A DNA stretch of 64,000 nt from Flavobacteriaceae bacterium (GTDB taxonomy: Bacteria; Bacteroidota; Bacteroidia; Flavobacteriales; Flavobacteriaceae), in NCBI GenBank assembly GCA_018669795.1, contig JABHSQ010000002.1, positions 1-64,000 of the forward strand, read 5' to 3'. Numbering within the stretch: the first letter of the stretch is position 1; every line of letters begins with the position of its first letter. A model generated the notes under the pieces. The model was not told where the DNA came from. It made no database searches and saw only the letters and a list, made by a program, of their open reading frames with translations. Below are positions 24,320-32,812 of the stretch, one piece after another. The position numbers were made by a program, and so were the translations under genes.

Positions 24320-25936
24320 CTAAGAATACATTTTAGTTCGGATCTCTTTAATCTTGTCATCACTCATATACTCTTCAAAGGTCATATAACGGTCAATAAC
24401 CCCTTTAGGAGTTAATTCTACAACTCTGTTACCAATAGTTTGTGCAAACTCATGATCATGGGTTGTTAAGATGACTGTTCCTTTAAAGTTTTTCAAAGTA
24501 TTATTAAAAGCTGTAATAGATTCTAAATCTAAATGATTTGTAGGCTCATCTAGTTTTAGAACATTAGCACGAATCATCATCATTCTGCTTAACATACAAC
24601 GAACCTTTTCACCTCCAGATAAAACATCACACATTTTTAATGCCTCTTCCCCACTAAATAGCATTTTACCTAAAAAACCACGAATAAAAACTTCTTCCCG
24701 TTCTTCTTCCGTTTTTGCCCATTGACGCAACCAATCCACTAAGCTCATTTTCTTTTCGAAAAACTTTTCATTATCTAAGGGCAAATAACTTTGTGAAGTG
24801 GTTACTCCCCATTGAAATTTACCACCATCTTGTTTTAAATTACCAGAAACAATTTCATAAAAAGCAGTGGTAGCTCTTGAGTCTTTTGAAAATAAGATGA
24901 CCTTATCCCCTTTATCTAAATTTAAATCAATATTGTTAAATAATACTTCGCCATCGATAGTAGCAGATAATTTTTCGATATTTAATATTTGATCTCCTGC
25001 TTCCCGTTCGGAAGTAAAAATAATAGCTGGGTATCGTCTACTAGATGGTTTAATTTGTTCTATATCTAACTTTTCGATCATTTTTTTTCGAGATGTTGCT
25101 TGTTTCGATTTTGCAACATTGGCACTAAAACGAGCAATAAATTCTTGTAATTCCTTTTTCTTTTCTTCCGATTTTTTGTTTTGCTGTGCTCTTTGTCTAG
25201 CAGCTAATTGACTGCTTTCGTACCAGAAGGTATAATTACCACTAAAATGAGAAATTTTACCAAAGTCAATATCACTAATATGCGTACAAACTGAATCTAA
25301 AAAGTGTCTATCATGAGAAACAACAATCACACAATTATCATAATTAGCTAAAAAATTCTCTAGCCAAGAAATCGTTTCGTAATCTAAATCATTGGTTGGC
25401 TCATCCATAATTAAAACATCAGGATTTCCAAATAAAGCCTGAGCTAAAAGCACCCTCACTTTTTGCTTACCATCTAAATCTGCCATCGAAGTATAATGCA
25501 AACTTTCGCCAACACCTAAATTAGATAACATAGTAGCAGCATTACTTTCAGCATTCCAACCGTTCATTTCTTCAAAAGTTATTTGAAGTTCCCCTATTTT
25601 TTCAGCATTTTCATCCGTATAATTCTCATAAAGCTTATCTATTTCAGATTTCACTTTAAACAAATCATTATTACCCATTACAACGGTTTCCAAAACCATA
25701 AATTCATCAAAAGCATTATGATTTTGTTCTAAAACTGACATTCTTTTTCCTGGAGCTAAATGAACATGGCCAGAAGTTGGATCTTGTTTATCTGAAATTA
25801 TTTTTAATAATGTGGACTTACCAGAACCGTTTGCACCTATAATTCCGTAACAATTTCCTTGAACAAACTGAGTGTTTACCTCATCAAATAATATACGTTT
25901 ACCAAATTGAACTGATAAATTAGAAACTGAAAGCAT
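24320..25936 (-). CDS. ABC-F ATPase with one intact and one degenerate ATP site
   Basis: 538 aa soluble ABC-F protein (ribosome-associated translation factor family). NBD1 has an intact Walker A (GANGSGKST, 34-42) and Walker B MDEPTNDLD (177-185), but its signature is LDGKQK (154-159) in place of LSGGQ. NBD2 is the reverse: its P-loop reads SKDSRATT (350-357), lacking the glycines and the lysine, while its signature LSGGEK (439-444) and Walker B DEPTNHLD (463-470) are intact. One composite site should therefore hydrolyse ATP and the other be inactive. A coiled linker (about 250-300) separates the halves. An in-frame ATG at 25966 overlaps the -7 box, so the start is ATG 25936. Confidence 0.92.
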   Translation of the reverse strand: MLSVSNLSVQFGKRILFDEVNTQFVQGNCYGIIGANGSGKSTLLKIISDKQDPTSGHVHLAPGKRMSVLEQNHNAFDEFMVLETVVMGNNDLFKVKSEIDKLYENYTDENAEKIGELQITFEEMNGWNAESNAATMLSNLGVGESLHYTSMADLDGKQKVRVLLAQALFGNPDVLIMDEPTNDLDYETISWLENFLANYDNCVIVVSHDRHFLDSVCTHISDIDFGKISHFSGNYTFWYESSQLAARQRAQQNKKSEEKKKELQEFIARFSANVAKSKQATSRKKMIEKLDIEQIKPSSRRYPAIIFTSEREAGDQILNIEKLSATIDGEVLFNNIDLNLDKGDKVILFSKDSRATTAFYEIVSGNLKQDGGKFQWGVTTSQSYLPLDNEKFFEKKMSLVDWLRQWAKTEEEREEVFIRGFLGKMLFSGEEALKMCDVLSGGEKVRCMLSRMMMIRANVLKLDEPTNHLDLESITAFNNTLKNFKGTVILTTHDHEFAQTIGNRVVELTPKGVIDRYMTFEEYMSDDKIKEIRTKMYS

Positions 25937-25963
25937 AGTTTTTTTCTTTTGTGAAATTTGGCG

Positions 25964-25971
25964 CAAAAATA
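25964..25971 (-). promoter_or_regulatory. -7 box of the ABC-F gene
   Basis: TATTTTTG on the minus strand matches TAnnTTTG exactly. The in-frame ATG at 25966 falls inside it, so translation from there is impossible on the main transcript, and the ATG at 25936 is chosen. TTG at the -33 distance is not evident. Confidence 0.6.
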
Positions 25972-26052
25972 AGTATTTAAGTCAAATTAGCGCATTTAAA
26001 ATATTTTATTTTCTTTTAACTCGTTATTAACAAAATGATGATCAGTAGGTTT

Positions 26053-26060
26053 TATTTTTG
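26053..26060 (+). promoter_or_regulatory. -7 box of the TlpA-like lipoprotein gene
   Basis: TATTTTTG matches the consensus. An in-frame ATG at 26035 lies upstream of it, so the lipoprotein start at 26083, whose protein has a clean lipobox, is preferred. No TTG at the usual spacing. Confidence 0.55.
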
Positions 26061-26082
26061 TTGGATTATTTATTATGATTAT

Positions 26083-27489
26083 ATGACTAAAAAATTACTG
26101 CTATTATGTATGATTTGCCTTATTATTATTTCTTGTAAAAACAAGGAAGATGGTGTTCCATTGTTTACTTATGTCGGTGGGGAAATTATAAATCCAAAAG
26201 AAGATTATGTTATTTTTTATAAAGATGAACAATTTTTAGATAGCGTTAAGCTAGACGCTAATAATAATTTTATATATAAAGCTAAAAATATAAAGCAGGG
26301 TCTTTATTCATTTAGTCATAAGGAATATCAAGTGTTTTATCTAAAGCCTTCAGATAGTTTAATGCTTCGAGTGAATACCTTAACTTTTGATGAATCTCTT
26401 TCTTACACAGGAGTTGGTGCAGAAAGAAATAATTTTTTAATGGAAATGTTTTTGCATAATGAAAAGGAAACTAAATTAATGCCCAAACTTTATAAGTTAG
26501 CGCCTATGAATTTTGAAGAAAAATTAGATTCCCTTAAAAACATAAGATTTTTAGTTTATGATGAATTTGTGTTAAAGAATGAACCAGATGATAAATTTAA
26601 AGAAGTAGCAGAAGCAAGTATTAATTATGATTATTATTCAAAAAAAGAAAATTACATAACTGCAAACGAACGAAAAAAAAGATCGGACAATTATTTTGAA
26701 ATTCCTAAAAACTTCTATAATTATAGAAATACCATTGATTTTGGAAGTGAATCACTACGATCATATTTTCCATATTATCGCTTTTTATTTAGATATTTTG
26801 ACAATGTAGCTTTGGAAGTTAGTGACGAAACTGACTATTACGCACGTAATTCGTTTGAGCATAATTACCATAAAATTAAATTAATAGATCAAATTATAAC
26901 CAATGATTCTTTAAAAAACAGTATCGTAATGAGTATTGCTGGAAGGTATTTATTAAGCAGTAACGAAAGCGAAAGTCAGGAAAAGATACTAAACCTTTTC
27001 CTTAAGACTAATTCAAACAAAAAACATCACGATGAAATAAAAGACCTTACAAATGCCTCCAAGAAATTAACTCCGGGAAATAAAATCTCAAGCCATACCT
27101 TAATTACTACAGAAAATACCATTAAAGACTTACAGGCTATTATTAAAAATCCAACAGTACTATATTTCTGGTCTGGAAAATTAATGAATCATAGTAAAAA
27201 CATACATTATCGTGTTTCTGAACTAAATTCAAAATTCCCTGAATATGATTATATTGGCATTAATACCGATTCTAATTTTAATAATTGGATTTCGATTATA
27301 AATAAATTCGGATTTAAAAAAGGCAAAGAATTTCAATTTAAAAATATTTCTAAAGCTGAAAAGGAATTGGTTATTTATACGGTCAACAAAGCAATTATTG
27401 TTGACGAAAATGGGATTATCATCAATGGCAGTGCCAACCTCTTCAATATTAATATTGAAGAAATCCTTCTGGAATATTTAAATCAATAA
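26083..27489 (+). CDS. Lipoprotein with thioredoxin-like C-terminus lacking CXXC
   Basis: 468 aa from ATG 26083, giving MTKKLLLLCMICLIIISC with lipidation Cys at residue 18. Residues about 25-120 resemble the N-terminal DUF4369 region of Bacteroidota TlpA lipoproteins (strands such as YVIFYKDEQFLDSVKLDANN). The C-terminal 130 residues look like a TlpA/thioredoxin fold: TVLYFWSGKLMNHSKNIHYR, then YDYIGINTDSNFNNW and a closing IIVDENGIIINGS. Where active homologues have CXXC, this one reads WSGKLMNH, so it cannot be a thiol-disulfide oxidoreductase. Possibly a binding or chaperone-like envelope protein. Confidence 0.75.
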   Translation: MTKKLLLLCMICLIIISCKNKEDGVPLFTYVGGEIINPKEDYVIFYKDEQFLDSVKLDANNNFIYKAKNIKQGLYSFSHKEYQVFYLKPSDSLMLRVNTLTFDESLSYTGVGAERNNFLMEMFLHNEKETKLMPKLYKLAPMNFEEKLDSLKNIRFLVYDEFVLKNEPDDKFKEVAEASINYDYYSKKENYITANERKKRSDNYFEIPKNFYNYRNTIDFGSESLRSYFPYYRFLFRYFDNVALEVSDETDYYARNSFEHNYHKIKLIDQIITNDSLKNSIVMSIAGRYLLSSNESESQEKILNLFLKTNSNKKHHDEIKDLTNASKKLTPGNKISSHTLITTENTIKDLQAIIKNPTVLYFWSGKLMNHSKNIHYRVSELNSKFPEYDYIGINTDSNFNNWISIINKFGFKKGKEFQFKNISKAEKELVIYTVNKAIIVDENGIIINGSANLFNINIEEILLEYLNQ

Positions 27490-27499
27490 CGTTTTAGAA

Positions 27500-28153
27500 T
27501 TAATTTCCTTTTTTATAGTCTGCTAAAAACTTAGCCAAACCAATGTCTGTTAGTGGATGACTTAAGAGCCCTTCAATAGACGATAAGGGTCCAGTAATAA
27601 CATCTGCTCCAAGTTTTGCACAATCAATTATATGCATCGTATGGCGCACAGAAGCTGCTAAAATTTGAGTTTCAAAACCATAGTTATCGTAAATCAAACG
27701 AATTTCTGCAATTAAATTTAATCCATCTGTTGAGATATCATCAAGTCTTCCAATAAAAGGAGATACATACGTTGCTCCAGCTTTTGCAGCCAATAAAGCC
27801 TGCCCAGCAGAAAACACTAAAGTCACATTGGTTCTAATTCCTTTATCCGAAAAATATTTTGCAGCTTTAACTCCTTCTTTAATCATAGGTAATTTAACTA
27901 CAATCTGCTCATGAAGACTTGCTAGTTCTTCACCTTCTTTTACCATTCCATCAAAATCGGTAGCAATAACCTCTGCAGAAACATCTCCATCCACGATATT
28001 ACAAATAGCAACATAATGTTTTAATATATTATCACGACCTGTAATTCCTTCTTTTGCCATTAAAGAAGGATTGGTTGTTACACCATCTAAAACACCTAGG
28101 TTTTGAGCATCTCGTATTTGATCAAGGTTAGCAGTATCAACAAAAAATTTCAT
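27500..28153 (-). CDS. fsa: Transaldolase/fructose-6-phosphate aldolase family
   Basis: 217 aa class I aldolase of the short TalC/FSA group: [11 protein letters not shown] near 26-36, the Schiff-base lysine K87 in VVKLPM, then [20 protein letters not shown] and SPFIGRLDD. In Flavobacteriia such proteins serve as the transaldolase of the pentose phosphate pathway; the exact aldolase versus transaldolase activity cannot be told from sequence. A TATTTTTG box lies on the minus strand at 28204-28197, about 44 bases upstream of the ATG. Monocistronic by position. Confidence 0.93.
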   Translation of the reverse strand: MKFFVDTANLDQIRDAQNLGVLDGVTTNPSLMAKEGITGRDNILKHYVAICNIVDGDVSAEVIATDFDGMVKEGEELASLHEQIVVKLPMIKEGVKAAKYFSDKGIRTNVTLVFSAGQALLAAKAGATYVSPFIGRLDDISTDGLNLIAEIRLIYDNYGFETQILAASVRHTMHIIDCAKLGADVITGPLSSIEGLLSHPLTDIGLAKFLADYKKGN

Positions 28154-28281
28154 AGAAGTGGATTTAATTAGTGGAAAAAGTAAGTGTTATTTTCAACAAA
28201 AATACATAAGTAATTAAGGCCGTGAAACTTTTCATATAAAAAGTTACGAATTATAAATGTTAATAAAAACAAAAAAGGTTT

Positions 28282-29091
28282 TTACTTTAACTTATAATGT
28301 TTCATTAACATTTTTTCATACCAGTTACTAGGTAAAACTCGTTTTAATACAATAGAGAATTTTTGAAGTAAATTTCCCTCTTTGTAACGAACACGAGGTT
28401 CGTTTTTATTAATTACTTTTAAAATTACATGGGCTAATTCCAGTGGGCTATTCCCTTGGTTTACATGCGCATTCATCATTTCCAATGTATTGCTATATGC
28501 ATCTTTATAAGGAGAATTTTCTAAAACAGGTGCATGGTATCTCCCAGCGGCTATATTAGTTGCAAAATCTCCTGGAGCAATATTGGTCATTTTAATGCCA
28601 AATTGTTTGATCTCTATTCTAAATGCTTCTGCTGTGATTTCTAATGCTGCTTTGGTTGCGGAATATATTCCGCGATAAGGCAAACCCATATACCCAGCAA
28701 TGGAAGTAATATTAATAATCAAACCACTTTTTTGCTTACGCATTTGAGGCAGCACTAATTTTATTACATTTATTGGCCCATAAAGATTAATATCAAAAGC
28801 CTTTTTAATTTCTAATTCGGGAGTTTCTTCAATAGGACCTGTTATACCAACACCTGCATTATTAACAACAATATCTAACCGTTGTTCTTTCTTAATAATA
28901 GCAGCAACAACTTCTTTAATAGTTTTAGGATCGGTAACTTCCATTTTTAAAAGAGGAAAGGAAACATCATTACTATATTTTTCAGGATTTCTACTGGTAC
29001 CGTATACCATAAATCCCTTTTCAGAAAGCAATTCTCCAATTGCTCTCCCAATTCCTGATGACCCACCTGTAACTAATACTACTTTAAACAT
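28282..29091 (-). CDS. Short-chain dehydrogenase/reductase
   Basis: 269 aa classical SDR. NAD(P)-binding TGGSSGIG near 8-15, NNAGVG near 87-92, catalytic Ser in INITSIAGYMG and Y-x3-K in YSATKAAL. Starts MFKVVLVTGG. Substrate unknown. A TATCTTTG box on the minus strand at 29104-29097 ends 5 bases before the ATG, so this may be a near-leaderless message. Divergent position relative to the SRP RNA is not implied: both are on the minus strand, with the RNA gene just upstream. Confidence 0.9.
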   Translation of the reverse strand: MFKVVLVTGGSSGIGRAIGELLSEKGFMVYGTSRNPEKYSNDVSFPLLKMEVTDPKTIKEVVAAIIKKEQRLDIVVNNAGVGITGPIEETPELEIKKAFDINLYGPINVIKLVLPQMRKQKSGLIINITSIAGYMGLPYRGIYSATKAALEITAEAFRIEIKQFGIKMTNIAPGDFATNIAAGRYHAPVLENSPYKDAYSNTLEMMNAHVNQGNSPLELAHVILKVINKNEPRVRYKEGNLLQKFSIVLKRVLPSNWYEKMLMKHYKLK

Positions 29092-29096
29092 TTTAG

Positions 29097-29104
29097 CAAA
29101 GATA
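29097..29104 (-). promoter_or_regulatory. -7 box of the SDR gene, abutting the ATG
   Basis: TATCTTTG on the minus strand, five bases before the SDR start codon. The transcript leader would be only a few bases, if any. The SRP RNA gene ends about 48 bases further upstream. Confidence 0.45.
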
Positions 29105-29151
29105 AATAAATGAATTTTTTATTTAATACTATCTAAATTTCGGGCACAAAA

Positions 29152-29248
29152 AATGGCAAGCTACCTACATCACACTGCTACGACCGTTTACCCTTGCTGC
29201 GTTCCCACCCTGGGGGATTCAACAGGAGCTAGTTGTGTAGGACTTGCC
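29152..29248 (-). ncRNA. ffs: Small signal recognition particle RNA (4.5S-type)
   Basis: About 97 nt. Contains the hallmark SRP helix 8: CAGGGTGGGAACGCAGCAAG with the GGAA-side and AGCAAG symmetric loop that binds Ffh. Ends pair GGCAAG (5', 29248-29243) with CTTGCC (3', 29160-29155), followed by a T run. No Alu domain, as for small bacterial SRP RNAs. TTG (29282-29280), 19 bases and TATCTTTG (29260-29253) form a strong promoter just upstream. Confidence 0.94.
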
Positions 29249-29252
29249 GCTG

Positions 29253-29282
29253 CAAAGATACTGCAATTTACATTTTTCACAA
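29253..29282 (-). promoter_or_regulatory. Promoter of the SRP RNA gene
   Basis: Minus-strand TTG (29282-29280), a 19-base spacer and TATCTTTG (29260-29253). The start falls at about 29248, exactly where the SRP RNA 5' helix begins, so the two calls support each other. Confidence 0.85.
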
Positions 29283-29497
29283 TCTTTTCTTCTAAATTAT
29301 TAAAGAATTATTATTTTGATTAAGCCATTGTGTATTAGGATATAATTTACTCAAAGAAAATTCATCTCAACCCTAAAGGAAGAAACAAAAGTTTTAACGA
29401 CATTACCTTTTGAGCTTAGTGTAAAATCGATGAAAATATTAAAATGTGCGACGGGTTTGATTAATAATAAATATCTTGCGGAAAATTTATTAAAACA

Positions 29498-30559
29498 ATG
29501 AAATTATTTAAGCTTCTCCTACTTGCCAACTTAGCACTGTTTTTTTCTATTAGTTGTGAATATAAAGTTACTTCTGCAACTGATTTATTTTATCTTACTA
29601 TTAGAGATGCTAAAAAAACATATACTCCCAATGATAGCTTTTCAGTATCTATAAATAACAAAAAGAATAGTCCTATCGATTCTGTTGTCTATTATATGAA
29701 TGCGGAAAAGATTATTTCTTCAAAAGGCCTTTCAGAAAAAACGATCAACCTTAAAAACCAAAAATTAGGGAATAGGTCTTTAATCGCAAAGGTTTATTCA
29801 GAAGGAACTGAATATGAAGTTTCAAAAAAAGTAAGGGTGTTGTCTTCAATAATACCTAAATTATATACCTATACTATTTTAGAAGAATATCCTCACGATA
29901 CTTCTGCTTATACACAAGGGCTTGAATTTTTTAAGGACACATTGTATGAAAGTACTGGGCAATATAAAAATTCGACACTAAGAAAAACAGATTATAAAAC
30001 TGGAGAAGTACTTACTACTATTCCATTAGCAGATGCTTATTTTGCAGAAGGCTTGACGATTTTAAATGATAAAATTTACCAATTAACATGGAGGGAAAAA
30101 ACAGGTTTTATTTATGACTTAAAAACCTTAAAAAAGACAGGTTCTTTTGTTTATGGAAAAAGTTTGGAAGGTTGGGGTTTATGTCAAGACGGAACAAGTA
30201 TTTTTAAAAGTGATGGAACTCAAAAAATATGGAAACTTAATGCAAATACGCTTGCTGAAGAAGACTATATAGAAATGTATACTAACTCCAGTAAGATAAA
30301 ATCGGTAAATGAATTAGAATGGGTTGAAGGAAAAATATATGCAAACATCTACCTTAAAGATGCAATTGCTATTGTAAATCCAGAAAATGGAGCTGTTGAA
30401 GGGGTCATTGATTTAACTACTTTAAAAAACAAAGTAACCGTTAAAAATCCAGATGATGAAGTTCTTAATGGAATTGCTTATAAGGGAGAACCAAACATTC
30501 TTTATATCACAGGAAAAAATTGGAACAAACTGTTTAAAATTAAAATTATTGAAAAATAA
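29498..30559 (+). CDS. Glutaminyl-peptide cyclotransferase-like lipoprotein
   Basis: 353 aa. Lipoprotein signal (about 1-20) with Cys in FFSISCEY. Residues 25-115 form a beta domain; residues about 120-353 belong to the beta-propeller glutamine cyclotransferase family: YPHDTSAYTQGLEFFKDTLY, ESTGQYKNSTLRKTDYKTGE, FAEGLTILNDKIYQLTWREK and NELEWVEGKIYANIY. These enzymes convert N-terminal Gln to pyroglutamate. In flavobacteria such proteins are exported and could cyclise N-termini of other exported proteins (inference). Alone between the SRP RNA region and pssA; convergent with pssA. Confidence 0.88.
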   Translation: MKLFKLLLLANLALFFSISCEYKVTSATDLFYLTIRDAKKTYTPNDSFSVSINNKKNSPIDSVVYYMNAEKIISSKGLSEKTINLKNQKLGNRSLIAKVYSEGTEYEVSKKVRVLSSIIPKLYTYTILEEYPHDTSAYTQGLEFFKDTLYESTGQYKNSTLRKTDYKTGEVLTTIPLADAYFAEGLTILNDKIYQLTWREKTGFIYDLKTLKKTGSFVYGKSLEGWGLCQDGTSIFKSDGTQKIWKLNANTLAEEDYIEMYTNSSKIKSVNELEWVEGKIYANIYLKDAIAIVNPENGAVEGVIDLTTLKNKVTVKNPDDEVLNGIAYKGEPNILYITGKNWNKLFKIKIIEK

Positions 30560-30562
30560 TCT

Positions 30563-31303
30563 TTATTCTTTCCAGATTAATGACATCAGTATATAAAGTA
30601 AAATGATAAAAGGAATAGCAATAAACTTTAATAGCAGGGTCGCAAGGATGCAAATTGCTATAAAAACATAACGAATTTTATTAGCGGCAAGATCCCAAGT
30701 TTTAAACTTTAAAGCAAATAAAGGGAGCTCAGCATTTAACAAGAAAGAACTAATAATCGTTACTCCTATTAAAAACCATTGATTAAAAATGACACTTTCT
30801 ATAAAAGCTGTGTATTGAAATTGAAATATTAATGGTAAACTAATAATTAATAATGTGTTTGCAGGAGTCGGCAAGCCAATAAAACTATTGGTTTGTCTTA
30901 TATCTATATTAAATTTCGCAAGTCTAAATGCAGAAGCAACGATAATAAGCATTCCAATAAATGGAATAAAGCTCATTCCCGATGCTAAACCCTTAATTAT
31001 TTTTACATTTTCAAACCCTGTTTCTAGCGCTTGTGGTGCGATTGCTTTGTTAAGTAATTGAAACATAACCAATCCTGGCACTACACCAAAACTAACCATA
31101 TCTGCCAAGGAATCTAATTGCTTACCGATTTCACTTTGCACATGAAGCAATCTTGCTGCTAGGCCATCAAAAAAATCGAAAAACATACCAATGATGACTA
31201 ATAAGGAAGCGATTACTAAATCACCACTTACAACAAATAAAATGGCCAGGCATCCACAAAGTAAATTAAGGGATGTGAATAAATTAGGAATGTGCTTTTT
31301 CAT
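30563..31303 (-). CDS. pssA: CDP-diacylglycerol--serine O-phosphatidyltransferase
   Basis: Makes phosphatidylserine, precursor of phosphatidylethanolamine, in the inner membrane. 246 aa with about seven hydrophobic segments. The CDP-alcohol phosphotransferase motif D-G-x2-A-R-x8-G-x3-D-x3-D is intact at about 44-67 (DGLAARLLHVQSEIG, then KQLDSLADMVSFG). The start MKKHIPNLFTSLNLLCGC is typical. It converges with the cyclotransferase gene, and its partner psd is not in the window. Confidence 0.94.
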   Translation of the reverse strand: MKKHIPNLFTSLNLLCGCLAILFVVSGDLVIASLLVIIGMFFDFFDGLAARLLHVQSEIGKQLDSLADMVSFGVVPGLVMFQLLNKAIAPQALETGFENVKIIKGLASGMSFIPFIGMLIIVASAFRLAKFNIDIRQTNSFIGLPTPANTLLIISLPLIFQFQYTAFIESVIFNQWFLIGVTIISSFLLNAELPLFALKFKTWDLAANKIRYVFIAICILATLLLKFIAIPFIILLYILMSLIWKE

Positions 31304-31354
31304 GGTAGAATGGTTAATAGATTTTTGGCATCTTGTAAATGTATTAATTATAGC

Positions 31355-31558
31355 TTAAACTTTTTGATTTAGACCTTATTTTTATCAACGCTAATGATTC
31401 TTTATTAATCGTTCTAATTCATCAGGATCTTGGGTTAAATCAGTATCCTTTATTATTCATAAACAAAATTCAGTCTCATATGCTGCTTCAATAACTATAA
31501 CTATTTTACTGAAAAACTCTTTTTTAGATCTTATGCTAAAAGCTGCCCGACACTTAGT
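31355..31558 (-). pseudogene. Decayed four-helix-bundle (S23-type) gene
   Basis: On the minus strand the segment reads RAAFSIRSKKEFFSKIVIVI and EAAYETEFCL, then a stop, then IIKDTDLTQDPDELERLIKN; after a frame change it continues ESLALIKI. This matches the order of the widespread four-helix-bundle family (ribosomal protein S23 / 23S rRNA intervening-sequence protein), which has RSKKEFI..LGIVIEEADET.FWLEL...LLKEA.EL.AIF. Stops and at least one frameshift show it is broken. The N-terminal part is missing. Recognition rests on the pattern, not on a database match. Confidence 0.65.
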
Positions 31559-31707
31559 ATTTCATTAAATCATTTAATCATTATAAAATTCTTTCATTTA
31601 ACTTAAAATGTAAAAATAGAAAAGTATTTTCGTCTATTACAATATGTACTTAATATTATAGTTTATAATCTTGTAAAATAGTAAGACTTTTACCCAAATT
31701 ATAAAGC

Positions 31708-32775
31708 TTGAAGAAGAAATTATTTATTGGTTTATTATTTACCTGCATCATTGCAAATTCTCAATCTGTTAGAAAGTATTCTAATGAGTTTATGAATATT
31801 GGAGTAGATGCTGCTGCATTCGGAATGGCAAATGCAGTAACAGCTTCTACTGCTAATGTAAACTCAGGGTATTGGAATCCTGCGGGTTTAATCGCTTTAG
31901 AGAATAATCAATTGTCATTAATGCATGCCTCTTATTTTGCTAATATTGCCAGTTACGATTATGGCGCATTTGCGATGCCTTTAGACGATCGCAGTGCAGT
32001 AGCTATTTCTATAATCCGATTTGGGGTAGATGATATTTTAAACACCACTCAATTAATAGATGATCAAGGTAATATAGATTACAGCCGCATTAGTCTCTTT
32101 TCCACTGCAGATTATGGAGTAACTTTTTCTTATGCAAGAGCACTACAATTGGATGGTTTAAATATAGGAGTAAATGCAAAAGTAATTAGAAGAATTATTG
32201 GTGATTTCGCCTCCTCTTGGGGCTTTGGTTTGGATGTAGGCCTCCAGTTTAACAAAAACGATTGGCAATTTGGATTAATGGCTCGTGATATTACGACCAC
32301 TTTTAATGCATGGGCTATAGATGAAGATAAGTTTGCTGAAATACAAGGAGCCATTGAAGGTCAAAATCAAGAATTACCTGAAACCACAGAGATTACTATT
32401 CCAAAATTAAACCTTGGAATGTCTAGAAAATTTATTTTTCATTATGATTATGCACTACTTACTGAAATTGATTTGAACTTTCGATTTGCAGAAACAAACG
32501 ATTTAGTTTCTACTTCTTTTACTAACTTCACTCCTGCTCTTGGATTAGAATTTGGATATTTAGATATGATTTTTATAAGAGCTGGGATGGGTAATTTTCA
32601 GAACATAACTCAATTAGACGGAAATGAAGCGATAGGATTTCAGCCGAATATTGGAGTTGGATTTAAATATAAAGGAATTCAAATTGATTATGCGCTTACC
32701 GATTTAGGAGATCAGAGTGCTGCTTTATATTCTAATATATTTTCAGTTACCTTAGATTGGAGTTTATTTAGGTAA
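31708..32775 (+). CDS. porV2: PorV/PorQ-family outer-membrane protein (PorV2-like)
   Basis: 355 aa beta-barrel protein with a signal peptide (about 1-20, ending ANSQS). Starts at TTG 31708; no better start is visible. The N-terminal mature part MNIGVDAAAFGMANAVTAST and NSGYWNPAGLIALENN is the UPF0164/PorV pattern, and the remainder alternates strands as in an outer-membrane barrel. PorV shuttles type IX cargo to the sortase; PorV2 paralogues of unknown role are common in Flavobacteriia. Followed by the Lnb/DUF4105 gene 37 bases downstream. The window contains at least two type IX cargos. Confidence 0.8.
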   Translation: MKKKLFIGLLFTCIIANSQSVRKYSNEFMNIGVDAAAFGMANAVTASTANVNSGYWNPAGLIALENNQLSLMHASYFANIASYDYGAFAMPLDDRSAVAISIIRFGVDDILNTTQLIDDQGNIDYSRISLFSTADYGVTFSYARALQLDGLNIGVNAKVIRRIIGDFASSWGFGLDVGLQFNKNDWQFGLMARDITTTFNAWAIDEDKFAEIQGAIEGQNQELPETTEITIPKLNLGMSRKFIFHYDYALLTEIDLNFRFAETNDLVSTSFTNFTPALGLEFGYLDMIFIRAGMGNFQNITQLDGNEAIGFQPNIGVGFKYKGIQIDYALTDLGDQSAALYSNIFSVTLDWSLFR

Positions 32776-32812
32776 TCGTATTTTTTTTAATTTTAAAAAG
32801 TATTTCTTTAAA

